Part shown: one piece after another, positions 55,049 to 63,833 of the stretch
How positions within the stretch are numbered: the stretch's first letter is position 1
How the letters are laid out: each line of letters opens with the position of its first letter
NCBI RefSeq assembly: GCF_021390395.1
Contig: NZ_JAJUWT010000002.1
Location: 186,001-250,000 of the forward strand
Length of the DNA: 64,000 nucleotides
Source: Saccharothrix sp. S26
GTDB taxonomy: Bacteria; Actinomycetota; Actinomycetes; Mycobacteriales; Pseudonocardiaceae
Direction: 5' to 3'
Made by a program: the position numbers and the translations under genes
Notes under the pieces: generated by a model
What the model was told of the DNA's origin: nothing
Database searches by the model: none
Seen by the model: the letters and a program-made list of their open reading frames with translations, nothing else

Positions 55049-55070
55049 AAGGCCGGGGGAGAGTCCGGCT

Positions 55071-55136
55071 CGATTTGACATGGGGCCCGTACGGGCACTC
55101 CAGGCAGGCCAAAGCACCCGAACCCATGTCAAATCG
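55071..55136. repeat. Inverted repeat with nested palindrome
   Basis: CGATTTGACATGGG (55071-55084) and its exact complement (55123-55136) flank 38 bp that include the perfect palindrome GCCCGTACGGGC (55085-55096). Arms extend to 18 bp with one mismatch. It may be a remnant of a small mobile element, a terminator or an operator. Confidence 0.75.
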
Positions 55137-55234
55137 GGCCTCGGAGGTGGGTGGCGGGTCCGTTGTGGGTGGGTTACAGATTTTCTTGCGAGCGCGCGTC
55201 ACGTCTGGGCTGTAGTTGCCTCTAACAGGGTGTT

Positions 55235-55263
55235 GGGTGGCCCGAGCGAGGGCCGGGCCACCC
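55235..55263. terminator. Hairpin in the spacer before the cellobiose cluster
   Basis: GGGTGGCCCG and CGGGCCACCC form a perfect 10-bp stem with a 9-nt loop. It is far from any upstream stop and has no T-run, so its role is uncertain. The rest of the spacer (55137-55399) has no gene; a degenerate AGCGCT site is at 55321-55334. Confidence 0.45.
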
Positions 55264-55399
55264 GGCCTTGATGGGCTGCCGGCGGGTTCACGCAACGTCA
55301 TGTGTGGTCACTGCGGGGCACAAGAGCGCTTCAGAATGTTGCGGAACGGTGTCGACCGGTACTTGGCGGGTTGACGTCGGGGACCGGGACTCGCGACCG

Positions 55400-55413
55400 T
55401 GAGAGCGCTCTCA
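55400..55413. promoter_or_regulatory. CebR-type operator before cebE
   Basis: TGAGAGCGCTCTCA is a perfect 14-bp palindrome, close to the CebR consensus TGGGAGCGCTCCCA of Streptomyces. It lies 43 bp before the cebE start. CebR would repress the operon until cellobiose binds. Confidence 0.85.
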
Positions 55414-55455
55414 TGGCGTCGGGTTCCCGCCCGGCGAGCGCGTCGAGGAGGACGG

Positions 55456-56727
55456 ATGAGCAGGACTCTGGTCGGTTGGACGGCGTCGATCACCGCGCTG
55501 GCGCTGGTGGCCGCGTGCGGTGGTGGGGGAGGTGACGCGGGGGACGGCAAGGTCAAGCTGTCGATCGGGGTCTTCTCCGACTTCGGTTACACCAACCTGA
55601 TCAAGGAGTACCAGGCGGCGCACCCGGGCATCGAGATCGAGCAGCGCACGGTCAAGATGGAGCAGCACCACACGCAGCTCGCCACGCAGCTCGCGGGTGG
55701 TCGGGGTGCGGCCGACATCGTGGCGATCGAGGAAGGCAACATCACGCAGTTCCGCCAGTCCAAGGACAAGTTCGTCAACCTCGCGGACTACGGCGCCAAG
55801 GAGCTGCAGGGCCAGTGGGCGGCCTGGAAGTGGAACCAGGGCACCACCGACGGCGGGAACTTCGTGCTCGGCCTCGGCACCGACATGGGCAGCCTCGCGC
55901 TGTGCTACCGGCGTGACCTGTTCGAGGCGGCGGGCCTGCCGACCGACCGCGAGGAGGTCGGCAAGCTGTGGCCCACCTGGGAGGACTACCTCGAGGTCGC
56001 GGACGCGTTCAGCGGGAAGGTGCCGGACAAGAAGTTCGTCGACACCGCGCAGAACGTCTACAAGGCGATCCTCGACCAGACCGAGGAAGGCTACTTCGCC
56101 AAGGCCGACGACTCCTTCATCGGCGACAAGAACGACAAGGTGAAGCAGGCGTTCACGTTGGCCGCGAGCCTCGGCGAGAAGAAGCAGACCGGTGCGCTGG
56201 CCCCGTTCAGCCAGGACTGGAACGTCGCGCTCAAGCAGGCGTCCTTCGCCACCACGACCTGCCCGGCGTGGGCGCTCGCGCTGATCAAGGCCGGTGCCGG
56301 GGACGAGGCGACGGGCAAGTGGGACGTGGCCGCCGCGCCCGGTGGCGGCGGCAACTGGGGCGGGTCGTTCCTGGCCGTGCCCAAGCAGACCAAGCACCCG
56401 AAGGAAGCCTACGAGCTGGCCAAGTGGCTGACCGCGCCCGAGCAGCAGAAGCGGATTTTCAAGGAGACCGGCAACCTGCCCAGCGAGCCCGCCGCGTACC
56501 AGGACCCCGAGGTCACCGCGACGACCAACGAGTACTTCAACTCCGCGCCGGTCGGCCAGATCTTCGGTGACTCCGCAGAAAGCCTCAAGCCCACCTACCG
56601 CGGCACGAAGGACTCCAAGGTGACCCCGGTGTTCAACAACGCCCTGTCGCGCGTGGAGACCGGCAAGCAGTCCACTTCGGACGCGTTCGACCAGGCCGTC
56701 CGCGAAGCGCGGGACGCCGCCAAGTGA
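55456..56727 (+). CDS. cebE: Cellobiose ABC transporter binding lipoprotein
   Basis: A 423-residue lipoprotein that captures cello-oligosaccharides for import. The lipobox is LVAAC with Cys21, followed by a Gly-rich spacer. The solute-binding fold has LSIGVFSDFGYTNLIKEYQ near residue 35, HHTQLATQLAGGRGAADIVAI (in part) near 75 and GGNWGGSFLAVPKQTKHP near 297, matching CebE. I chose ATG 55456 with AGGAGG 4 bp upstream. Context (CebR operator, two permeases, beta-glucosidase) supports the assignment. An ATPase (MsiK in Streptomyces) would be encoded elsewhere. Confidence 0.9.
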   Translation: MSRTLVGWTASITALALVAACGGGGGDAGDGKVKLSIGVFSDFGYTNLIKEYQAAHPGIEIEQRTVKMEQHHTQLATQLAGGRGAADIVAIEEGNITQFRQSKDKFVNLADYGAKELQGQWAAWKWNQGTTDGGNFVLGLGTDMGSLALCYRRDLFEAAGLPTDREEVGKLWPTWEDYLEVADAFSGKVPDKKFVDTAQNVYKAILDQTEEGYFAKADDSFIGDKNDKVKQAFTLAASLGEKKQTGALAPFSQDWNVALKQASFATTTCPAWALALIKAGAGDEATGKWDVAAAPGGGGNWGGSFLAVPKQTKHPKEAYELAKWLTAPEQQKRIFKETGNLPSEPAAYQDPEVTATTNEYFNSAPVGQIFGDSAESLKPTYRGTKDSKVTPVFNNALSRVETGKQSTSDAFDQAVREARDAAK

Positions 56728-57707
56728 CGGTCGCACCGCACCGGGCGACGGCGGGGCGCGGCACGGAGCCCGTCCCGCCGTCGGCGCAACGCCTGTCGTG
56801 GCGGGACAAGCTCGGCCGGCTGGACACGAAGTACACGCCGTACCTCATCATCGCGCCGTTCTTCGTGGTCTTCGGGATCTTCGGCCTCTACCCGCTGCTG
56901 TACACCGCTTGGGTCTCGCTGCACGAGTGGCAGCTCATCGAGGGCGACCAGGGCTTCACCGGCCTGGCCAACTACGCCGAGCTGCTGTCCGACGAGAACT
57001 TCTGGAACGCGCTGGGCAACACCGTCAGCCTGTTCCTGCTCTCCACGGTCCCGCAGCTGTTCGCCGCGCTCGGCCTGGCCGCCCTGCTCGACCGCGGCCT
57101 GCGCGGCCGGGCGTTCTGGCGGGCGGGCGTGCTGCTGCCCAACGTGATCTCGGTGGCGGCGGTGGCGCTGGTGTTCGCGCAGTTGTTCGGCCGCGACTTC
57201 GGCATCGTCAACGCCGTGCTGGGCCTCGTCGGCGTCGACCCGGTGGACTGGCGCGCCGAGACGTGGGCGTCGCACCTGGCGATCAGCTCGATGGTGATGT
57301 GGCGCTGGACCGGCTACAACGCGCTGATCTACCTGGCCGCGATGCAGTCGGTGCCCAAGGACATGTACGAGTCGGCGATGCTGGACGGCGCGTCGCGGTG
57401 GCGGGTGTTCTGGTCGATCACGGTGCCGAGCATCCGGCCGACGATCCTGTTCACCGTCATCGTGTCGACCATCGGCGGCATGCAGCTGTTCGTGGAACCG
57501 CAGCTGTTCGACCCGGGCGGCACGGCCACCGGCACCGGCGGTGACGACCGGCAGTTCCAGACCCTGGTGATGTACCTGTACGAGAAGGGCTTCCGGTTGT
57601 TCGACGCGGGCTACTCCGCGGCCATCGCGTGGGTGTTGTTCCTGGTGATCCTGGTGGTCGCGGTCGTGAACTTCGCGGTGGCGCGGCGCATCGCGGCGAA
57701 GGGATGA
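56724..57707 (+). CDS. cebF: Cellobiose ABC transporter permease
   Basis: A 327-residue permease with six TM helices. N-terminal [20 protein letters not shown] is typical of sugar ABC permeases. The EAA-type loop is near [20 protein letters not shown], around residue 212, which contacts the ATPase. GTG overlaps the cebE stop by 4 bp and the next gene overlaps this one by 4 bp (ATGA), so the operon is tightly coupled. Confidence 0.9.
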   Translation: MTVAPHRATAGRGTEPVPPSAQRLSWRDKLGRLDTKYTPYLIIAPFFVVFGIFGLYPLLYTAWVSLHEWQLIEGDQGFTGLANYAELLSDENFWNALGNTVSLFLLSTVPQLFAALGLAALLDRGLRGRAFWRAGVLLPNVISVAAVALVFAQLFGRDFGIVNAVLGLVGVDPVDWRAETWASHLAISSMVMWRWTGYNALIYLAAMQSVPKDMYESAMLDGASRWRVFWSITVPSIRPTILFTVIVSTIGGMQLFVEPQLFDPGGTATGTGGDDRQFQTLVMYLYEKGFRLFDAGYSAAIAWVLFLVILVVAVVNFAVARRIAAKG

Positions 57708-58546
57708 GGCCGGTGGGCACGAAGCGCCTCACGAGGTCGGGGCCGATCGCGTACGCGCTGCTGGTGGTGATCCTGCTCGCGTCGGTGTTCCCGCTGTACT
57801 ACTCGTTCCTCATCGCCAGCAAGGACAACTCGGCGCTGGGCGACGCGGTGCCGTCCCTGGTGCCGGGCGGGAACCTGTTCGACAACCTGACCAGGGTGTT
57901 CGACACCGTCGACTTCTGGCTCGCGATGCAGAACTCGCTCGTGGTCGCGGGCACGGTGGCGATCAGCAACGTCGTGCTGGGCACGCTGGCCGGGTTCGCG
58001 TTCGCCCGGCTGCGCTTCCGCGGCGGCGACGCGTTGTTCCTGGTCGTGGTCGGCACGTCGATGGTGCCCACGCAGCTCGGCGTGATCCCGCTCTACATGC
58101 TGATGTCGGACCTGGACTGGTACGGCACGTTGCAGGCGGTGATCGTGCCCGCGCTGATCGGCGCGTTCTCGGTGTTCTGGATGCGGCAGGCGTGCGAGGA
58201 GTCGGTGCCGCACGAGCTGGTCGAGGCCGCCCGGGTGGACGGCTGCTCGGTGCTCAAGACGTTCTGGCACGTGGCGTTCCCGGCGGTGCGGCCGCAGGCG
58301 GCCGTGATGGGCATGTTCACGTTCATGACCGCGTGGAACGACTTCTTCTGGCCGCTGATCGTGCTGGACCCCAACGACAGCCCCACGGTCCAGGTGGCAT
58401 TGTCGACGTTGGCAAGCGGTTACTACACCGACTACTCGCTCATGCTGTCCGGCGCGTCGCTCGCGGTGCTGCCGGTGGTGGCGATCTTCGTGCTGCTGGC
58501 GCGGCAGATCGTCGGCGGGATCATGCAGGGCGCTGTGAAGGGGTGA
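57704..58546 (+). CDS. cebG: Cellobiose ABC transporter permease
   Basis: A 280-residue permease, second of the pair. It has TM segments from residue 15 and the EAA loop [20 protein letters not shown] near residue 175. ATG 57704 overlaps the cebF stop (ATGA). The GH1 gene begins 8 bp after the stop. Confidence 0.9.
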   Translation: MRPVGTKRLTRSGPIAYALLVVILLASVFPLYYSFLIASKDNSALGDAVPSLVPGGNLFDNLTRVFDTVDFWLAMQNSLVVAGTVAISNVVLGTLAGFAFARLRFRGGDALFLVVVGTSMVPTQLGVIPLYMLMSDLDWYGTLQAVIVPALIGAFSVFWMRQACEESVPHELVEAARVDGCSVLKTFWHVAFPAVRPQAAVMGMFTFMTAWNDFFWPLIVLDPNDSPTVQVALSTLASGYYTDYSLMLSGASLAVLPVVAIFVLLARQIVGGIMQGAVKG

Positions 58547-58554
58547 ACTGGCAG

Positions 58555-59973
58555 ATGACGACAACCGACCCGGGCACCGAGGTCGGGCGGGACCTGCTGC
58601 GCTTCCCACCGGGTTTCCGGTGGGGTGCCGCGACGGCGTCCTTCCAGATCGAGGGGGCGACCGGGGTCGACGGCCGCGGACCGTCCATTTGGGACACGTT
58701 CGCGGCCAGGCCGGGCGCGGTGCTCGGCGGCGACACCGGCGAGCCGGCGTGCGACCACTACCACCGCTACCCCGCCGACGTGGCGCTGATGGCGGAGCTG
58801 GGGCTGGGCGCGTACCGGTTCTCGCTGGCGTGGCCGCGCATCCAGCCGCTCGGCGCGGGCCGGGTGGAACCCCGGGGGCTGGCGTTCTACGACCGGCTGG
58901 TGGACGAGCTGCTGGCCCGGGAGATCGAGCCGGTGGTCACGCTGTACCACTGGGACCTGCCGCAGGCGCTGGAGGACGTCGGCGGTTGGCGCAACCGCGA
59001 CACCGCCTACCGGTTCGCCGAGTACGCGGCGCTCGCGCACGAGCACCTGGGTGACCGGGTGCGGCAGTGGACCACGTTGAACGAGCCGTGGTGCTCGGCG
59101 TTCCTCGGGTACGCCAACGGCATCCACGCGCCCGGCGTGGTCGACCCGAAGGGGTCGCTGGAAGCCGCGCACCACCTCCTGCTCGGCCACGGCCTGGCCG
59201 TGCAGGTGATGCGGGACCAGGCGCCGGACGACCACGAGCTGTCCATCGTGCTGAACTTCTGCGCGTTGACGGTGGACGACGACTCGCAGTTGGACGCGGC
59301 ACGCAAGGTCGACGGATTGCAGAACCGCCTGTTCCTCGACCCGCTGGGCGGCCGCGGCTACCCGCGGGACGTCGTCGAGGACACGGCGTGGCTGGGCGAC
59401 TGGACGGCCGCGGTGCACGACGGCGACCTGGACGTGATCGCCGCGCCGATCGACTGGATGGGCGTGAACTACTACAGCCCGACCCGCGTCGCCCCGGCGG
59501 CCGACCCGCTCGCGGTCGGCGACGGGCCGTTCCCGGGCCTGCGGGGCGTGGACTTCCTGCCGCCGCGCGGCGAGGTGACCGGCTTCGGCTGGGAGGTCGA
59601 CGCGAGCGGCCTCACCGCGCTGCTGACCCGGTTGCGGCGCGACGTCGGCCTGCCGCTGGTGATCACGGAGAACGGCTCGGCGTGGCCGGACGTGGTCGAG
59701 GACGGCCAGGTGGTGGACGAGGCGCGCACCCGGTACCTGGTCGACCACCTGCGCGCGGTGCACGAGGCCATCGCGGCGGGCGTGGACGTGCGCGGCTACT
59801 TCGCGTGGTCGCTGCTGGACAACTTCGAGTGGGCCGCGGGGTACAGCCAGCGGTTCGGCATCGTGCACGTGGACTACGACACCCAGGTGCGCACGGTGAA
59901 GCGGAGCGGCAGGACGTTGGCCGAGGTGATCGGGGCCAACGCCGTCCCGGCCACCGGCTACGACCTGCCGTGA
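58555..59973 (+). CDS. bglC: GH1 beta-glucosidase
   Basis: A 472-residue cytoplasmic enzyme that splits imported cellobiose to glucose. GH1 hallmarks are [15 protein letters not shown] at the N-terminus, acid/base Glu177 in TLNEPW, and nucleophile Glu372 in VITENGS. It lacks a signal peptide, fitting intracellular use after CebEFG import. In Streptomyces the same order cebE-cebF-cebG-bglC is known. The ATG follows GGTGAACTGGCAG, a weak ribosome site, and coupling to cebG may help. Confidence 0.93.
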   Translation: MTTTDPGTEVGRDLLRFPPGFRWGAATASFQIEGATGVDGRGPSIWDTFAARPGAVLGGDTGEPACDHYHRYPADVALMAELGLGAYRFSLAWPRIQPLGAGRVEPRGLAFYDRLVDELLAREIEPVVTLYHWDLPQALEDVGGWRNRDTAYRFAEYAALAHEHLGDRVRQWTTLNEPWCSAFLGYANGIHAPGVVDPKGSLEAAHHLLLGHGLAVQVMRDQAPDDHELSIVLNFCALTVDDDSQLDAARKVDGLQNRLFLDPLGGRGYPRDVVEDTAWLGDWTAAVHDGDLDVIAAPIDWMGVNYYSPTRVAPAADPLAVGDGPFPGLRGVDFLPPRGEVTGFGWEVDASGLTALLTRLRRDVGLPLVITENGSAWPDVVEDGQVVDEARTRYLVDHLRAVHEAIAAGVDVRGYFAWSLLDNFEWAAGYSQRFGIVHVDYDTQVRTVKRSGRTLAEVIGANAVPATGYDLP

Positions 59974-59983
59974 CCGGTCGGTC

Positions 59984-60012
59984 GGGGGCCGCATGTCGCC
60001 GCGGCGGCCCCC
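59984..60012. terminator. Bidirectional terminator between bglC and cebR
   Basis: GGGGGCCGC and GCGGCCCCC form a perfect 9-bp stem with an 11-nt loop between convergent stops. Confidence 0.75.
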
Positions 60013-60031
60013 GCCCGGCAACCGGCGCGGG

Positions 60032-61063
60032 CTACGCGGACTCGCGCCGGACCAGCACCGTCGGCAGCACCTCGCGCCGAGCCCGGATCGTCTCGCCGCG
60101 CAGCAGCCGCAGCAGGTGGGTCACCATGTGGCGGACCTGGGCGCTGGTGTCCTGCCGCACGCTGGTCAACGACGGCATGGTGTGCGGCGCGATCATCGGG
60201 TGGTCGTCGAACCCGACGATGGCCACGTCCTGCGGCACCCGCCTGCCCGCCTCGTGCAACGCGTCCAGCACGCCCGCCGCCATGTGGTCGGACGCCACGA
60301 ACGCCGCGTCGAGGTCAGGCACCCGCTCCAGCAGCGCCCGCATGGCCCGCTTGCCGCCCTCGCGGGAGAAGCCGCCGTCCTCGGTCATCAACGCCGTGGT
60401 CTCGTCGTCCGCGCCGACCGCCGTGCGCCAGCCGGCCAGCCGGTCCATCGCCGAGTGCTCGTCCAGCGGGCCGGTCACCGACACGATCCTCTTGCGCCCC
60501 AACGAGATCAGGTGCTCGGTGGCCAGCAGGCCGCCGCCCTCGTTGTCGTGGTCCACGGTGTGCAGGCCGCGCAGCGAGCCCCACGGCCGGCCCGCGTACA
60601 CCACCGGCAGCGGCAGCTTGCGCGCCACGGTCGGCAACTGGTCGCCCTTGTGCGGCGCGAACAGCAGCGCGCCGTCCACGTGCCCGCCCGCCAGGAACCG
60701 CTCGGCCCGCGCCTGGTCCTGCGTCGAGTGCACCAGCATCAGCACCATCTGCACGTCGGCGTCGGCCAGCGACCGCGCCGCCGAGCGGATCAGCCACGCG
60801 AAGTGCGGGTCGTCGAAGATCTTGGGCTCGGGTTCGGAGAACACCACGGCCACCGCGCCCGAACGCCGGGTCACCAGCGCCCGCGCCGCCTGGTTGGGCT
60901 GGTAGCCCAGCTCCATCACCGCCGCCGTGACCGCCTCGTGCGCCTCCGGGCTCACCCTGGGCGACGCGTTGAGCACCCGTGACGCCGTCGCACGGGAAAC
61001 GCCGGCCTTGGCCGCCACGTCCTCCAGCGTGGGCCGCGCGCCTGAGTGCGATTGAACCGACAC
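60032..61063 (-). CDS. cebR: CebR-type LacI repressor
   Basis: A 343-residue repressor. The headpiece TLEDVAAKAGVSRATASRVL lies near residue 12. The core has RSGAVAVVFSEPEPKIFDDPHFA (in part), DGALLFAPH, YAGRP and IVGFDDHPM. GTG 61063 is preferred, with GGAG 8 bp upstream; GTG 61072 and 61069 are alternatives. A palindrome like its presumed operator lies upstream at 61121. In Streptomyces cebR is upstream of cebE and divergent, but here it is downstream and convergent. Confidence 0.88.
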   Translation of the reverse strand: MSVQSHSGARPTLEDVAAKAGVSRATASRVLNASPRVSPEAHEAVTAAVMELGYQPNQAARALVTRRSGAVAVVFSEPEPKIFDDPHFAWLIRSAARSLADADVQMVLMLVHSTQDQARAERFLAGGHVDGALLFAPHKGDQLPTVARKLPLPVVYAGRPWGSLRGLHTVDHDNEGGGLLATEHLISLGRKRIVSVTGPLDEHSAMDRLAGWRTAVGADDETTALMTEDGGFSREGGKRAMRALLERVPDLDAAFVASDHMAAGVLDALHEAGRRVPQDVAIVGFDDHPMIAPHTMPSLTSVRQDTSAQVRHMVTHLLRLLRGETIRARREVLPTVLVRRESA

Positions 61064-61100
61064 GAGCACCACTCCTCGACGATCGCCCTACGGGCCCAGC

Positions 61101-62198
61101 TTAGCCCGAGGCGACCTGCCGGGAAGCGCTCTCAGAACGACCCGGATCGGTGACGCGCGGACCGCTCGCGGTGATCGACACCCGCAGCAGCCCGTCCTCG
61201 CGGCGCACCGAGGTCGGCAGCCCGGCCCGGGCCGCGGTGCGGACGAGGCCGGTCTCGCCGGGCAGGCACCAGCCGACCAGCTCCCGGCGGCCGCCCGCCC
61301 GTGCCACGCCGGCCAGCGCGCCGAGCAGCGCGGTGCCCACCCCGCGACCCTGCCAGCCGTCCTCCACCAGCAACGACACCTCCGCGCCCGCCGGCGTGGA
61401 CATCGGGATGAGCTGGCCCATGGCCACCACCCGGTCCGCGCACTGGGCCACCACGGTGGTGCCGCGCGGCGGGCTGAGCAGCCGGTGCAGCCACCGCCGG
61501 GGCACGGTCCGCATGCCCGCGTGGTAGCGGTTGAACAGGGTGCCCATCGAGCAGCGGGAGTGCAGGTCGGCGATCGCCTCCTCGTCGCCCGCGCGGCCGG
61601 GCCGCAGCACCAGCGCCATGCCGTCGTCGGTGAGCAGCGCGGTCGGCCGGGGATCCGCCTCGCCCCGGGCGGCGAGCAGGTCGATCAACGCCTGCCCGCG
61701 GGTCAGCTCCACCTGGGTGAACGGCGACCAGCCGCGACGCGCCCGGTAGAGCTGCGTCGCCTGCGGCGTCGCCCGGAAGTCGACCACCCGCGCCTGGTCC
61801 GCCGAGGTCGGTGAGGCGGCGTCGGCGGGGACGACGGTGACCGAGTCGGCGCCCGTGACGACGCGCAGGGCCTCGCCGATCGCGTCGGGGTCGTGCGAGG
61901 CCAGGGCGGCGGCGCGCAACGCCGCCGTGGGCGCGTCGACGAGGTCCCGCAGGTCGGCGGCGGTGATGCCGACGCACCGGCCGCCCTCGGCGCGCACCGC
62001 GGCCACCAGGTCGGCGGGCAGCAGGCCGGGCGCGGCCTGGACCACGAGCTCGTCGAGGACGCCGCCGGGCACCGGGATCACCGACAGGGCCAGGACGTTG
62101 CAGTCCTGGTCGGCCAGCCGGATGGTCACCCGAGCCAGCGCGCCCGGGCTGTCGTCCAGCTCCACGCGCAGTCGCCAGGTCTTCGGTGTGGTGTCCAT
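61101..62198 (-). CDS. ACT domain-GNAT acetyltransferase fusion
   Basis: A 365-residue protein. Residues 8-80 form an ACT domain (RLRVELDDSPGALARVTIRL; LDELVVQAAPGLLPADLV) that often binds amino acids. Residues 205-350 form a GNAT domain with LRPGRAGDEEAIADLHSRCS near 205 and the acetyl-CoA loop of GWQGRGVGTALLGAL near 285. The pairing suggests an amino-acid-controlled acetyltransferase; the target protein or substrate is unknown. I chose ATG 62198. It is 37 bp upstream of cebR on the same strand. Confidence 0.85.
   Translation of the reverse strand: MDTTPKTWRLRVELDDSPGALARVTIRLADQDCNVLALSVIPVPGGVLDELVVQAAPGLLPADLVAAVRAEGGRCVGITAADLRDLVDAPTAALRAAALASHDPDAIGEALRVVTGADSVTVVPADAASPTSADQARVVDFRATPQATQLYRARRGWSPFTQVELTRGQALIDLLAARGEADPRPTALLTDDGMALVLRPGRAGDEEAIADLHSRCSMGTLFNRYHAGMRTVPRRWLHRLLSPPRGTTVVAQCADRVVAMGQLIPMSTPAGAEVSLLVEDGWQGRGVGTALLGALAGVARAGGRRELVGWCLPGETGLVRTAARAGLPTSVRREDGLLRVSITASGPRVTDPGRSESASRQVASG
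61121..61134. promoter_or_regulatory. Degenerate CebR-type site upstream of cebR
   Basis: Read on the minus strand, TGAGAGCGCTTCCC matches 11 of 14 positions of the operator at 55400 and keeps the core GAGCGCT. It lies 57 bp before the cebR start and inside the end of the GNAT gene. Autoregulation is likely if it works. Confidence 0.5.
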
Positions 62199-62275
62199 GC
62201 GACCAGGCTGCGGCCCGCACGTTGCGGTGGGGGGACGCGGGCGTTTCGGCGACGTGAGCGTTGGCCCGTCCGCGC

Positions 62276-62659
62276 TCAGTCCCGGCAGTGCGGCGGCGGC
62301 AGCGGGTTGAGCGGGCTGCACGGCCACTCGGTGTTCTTCACCGCGGTGGTCGTGGTGGTCGTCGGCGGGGCCTCGGTCGGCGTCTGCGGCGGTGGTGGCG
62401 GCGCCGGCGGCGGGGTCGTCGTCGTGGTGGTGGGCCGGACCGCGGTCGTCGAGGTCCGCGGCGACGACACCGCGTCGGCGGTGACCGAGCTCGGCGGCGT
62501 GGTGGAGCTGCTGGTCGCCGGCCTGCCGGTGATCCAGGTCGACGCCGGGGTCTCGGCCTGCTGCTCGTCGTTCACCCCGTCGATGTACACCCCGATGAGG
62601 ACACCGATCAGCGCCGACGCCGCCACGGCCAAGCCGCACGTGGCCCACAGCACCCGCAC
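62276..62659 (-). CDS. Membrane protein with Thr/Pro-rich extracellular part
   Basis: A 127-residue protein with one TM helix near residues 5-27 (WATCGLAVAASALIGVLIG). The rest is outside: a Ser/Thr region, runs of Thr and Pro (TTTTTTPPPAPPPPP), then a short Cys-containing C-terminus (WPCSPLNPLPPPHC). I prefer GTG 62659 since AGGAGG lies 8 bp upstream; GTG 62683 is the longer option. Such proteins are probably wall-spanning, but no function is known. Confidence 0.6.
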   Translation of the reverse strand: MRVLWATCGLAVAASALIGVLIGVYIDGVNDEQQAETPASTWITGRPATSSSTTPPSSVTADAVSSPRTSTTAVRPTTTTTTPPPAPPPPPQTPTEAPPTTTTTTAVKNTEWPCSPLNPLPPPHCRD

Positions 62660-62732
62660 AGCAAGCCTCCTAACAGAACGCACTTGTGGCGCAACGGTGA
62701 GCGGCTGAACAGTACCGCCCGTCGGGGCGGTC

Positions 62733-63833
62733 TCAGTCGACCCAGTGCACCTCTGCCGGGCCGGGCAGCCGGTCCACCTCGCTGAGCACGGCTTTCCGTG
62801 CCGCAGCGGACAACGAGCGGAACGGCTCCACGGTGACGCTCAGCCGACCGCCCTTGCGCTCCTGCGACCAGACCCCGGCCAGCATTCCGTTCACCATGAG
62901 TACCGGGGACAGCCATCCCTGCGGTCGATACACCTTTTCGGGTATCCCACCATCGAGAAGGTGGGTGGCGTGGCGTGTCGCCGCCACGACGTACTGGTCG
63001 AACGCCGGCAGCAGGCGCACGGTCTTCACCGGCTCCGCCTCGCGCAAGCTCTCCACGTCCTCCGCGCGTGCCCAGTGGGGCACGCCCTCGACGTCCAGCG
63101 GCACGATCCGCTCGCCCAGCGCCTTGAACACGCGCCCGCCGTCGGCCGGGCTCACGCCCCACCAGCGGGCGAAGTCCTCCCTGGTCGCGGGCCCCTGCTG
63201 GGCCAGGAACCGCAGCGCGATCGCCTCGACCGCGCCCTCGACGGCCGCCGGGTCGACCCCCAGCCACGTGCGCGGGCTGGTGAACCGGACGAACTGCCCC
63301 TCACCGGGCCCGAACAACAACCTGCCCTGGAACGACGCGGGCTTGAGGTAGGCGCCCCAGCTCTCCCGCAGCTTCTCGCCGAGGTGCGGCGACGTGCGCG
63401 CGGCGACCTCGTCGGCCAGCTCGGCACGGGTCAGCACGCGGTCGTGCAACGCCTCGCCCACCGCGTCGACCAGCGCTGTCAGCTCGTCGGCGGTGAGGTG
63501 GAAGTTCCGCAGCCACACCGGCTTGAGGTAGTGCCGGTAGGTGGCGAACCCGGCCTGCCAGAGCGGGTACTCGGCGGCGGGCAGCAGGTGCAGCGTGCCG
63601 CGCATCGACCACGTCTTGACCAGCGTGCGGTCGGTCCACAGGGCCTGGTCGACGGCATCGTCGGCGAGCCCGTCGACGCGGGCGCGCAAGGTCGCCTCGG
63701 CCGAGGACATCAGCTGGGCGTGCAGCCCGCACAGCCGCGACACCACGGTGAACGCCTCGTCGGCGGGCCGCCGCTCGTCCAGGGCGTGCCGGCGGGTGCG
63801 CCAGGCCGCCACCTGCCGCCAGGTCACGCTCAC
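62733..63833 (-). CDS. Winged helix DNA-binding domain protein (HTH_42)
   Basis: A 366-residue protein of the AlkZ-like/HTH_42 family, whose characterised members are DNA glycosylases for crosslinks. Features are WRQVAAWRTRRHALDERRP near the N-terminus, LCGLHAQLMSSAEATLRAR near 34, TWSMRGTLHLLPAAEYPLW near 75, and FDQYVVAATRHATHLLD near 285. The AlkZ catalytic QxQ pattern is not obvious (HAQLMSS is the nearest). The GTG overlaps the upstream gene's stop by 3 bp. Confidence 0.85.
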   Translation of the reverse strand: MSVTWRQVAAWRTRRHALDERRPADEAFTVVSRLCGLHAQLMSSAEATLRARVDGLADDAVDQALWTDRTLVKTWSMRGTLHLLPAAEYPLWQAGFATYRHYLKPVWLRNFHLTADELTALVDAVGEALHDRVLTRAELADEVAARTSPHLGEKLRESWGAYLKPASFQGRLLFGPGEGQFVRFTSPRTWLGVDPAAVEGAVEAIALRFLAQQGPATREDFARWWGVSPADGGRVFKALGERIVPLDVEGVPHWARAEDVESLREAEPVKTVRLLPAFDQYVVAATRHATHLLDGGIPEKVYRPQGWLSPVLMVNGMLAGVWSQERKGGRLSVTVEPFRSLSAAARKAVLSEVDRLPGPAEVHWVD

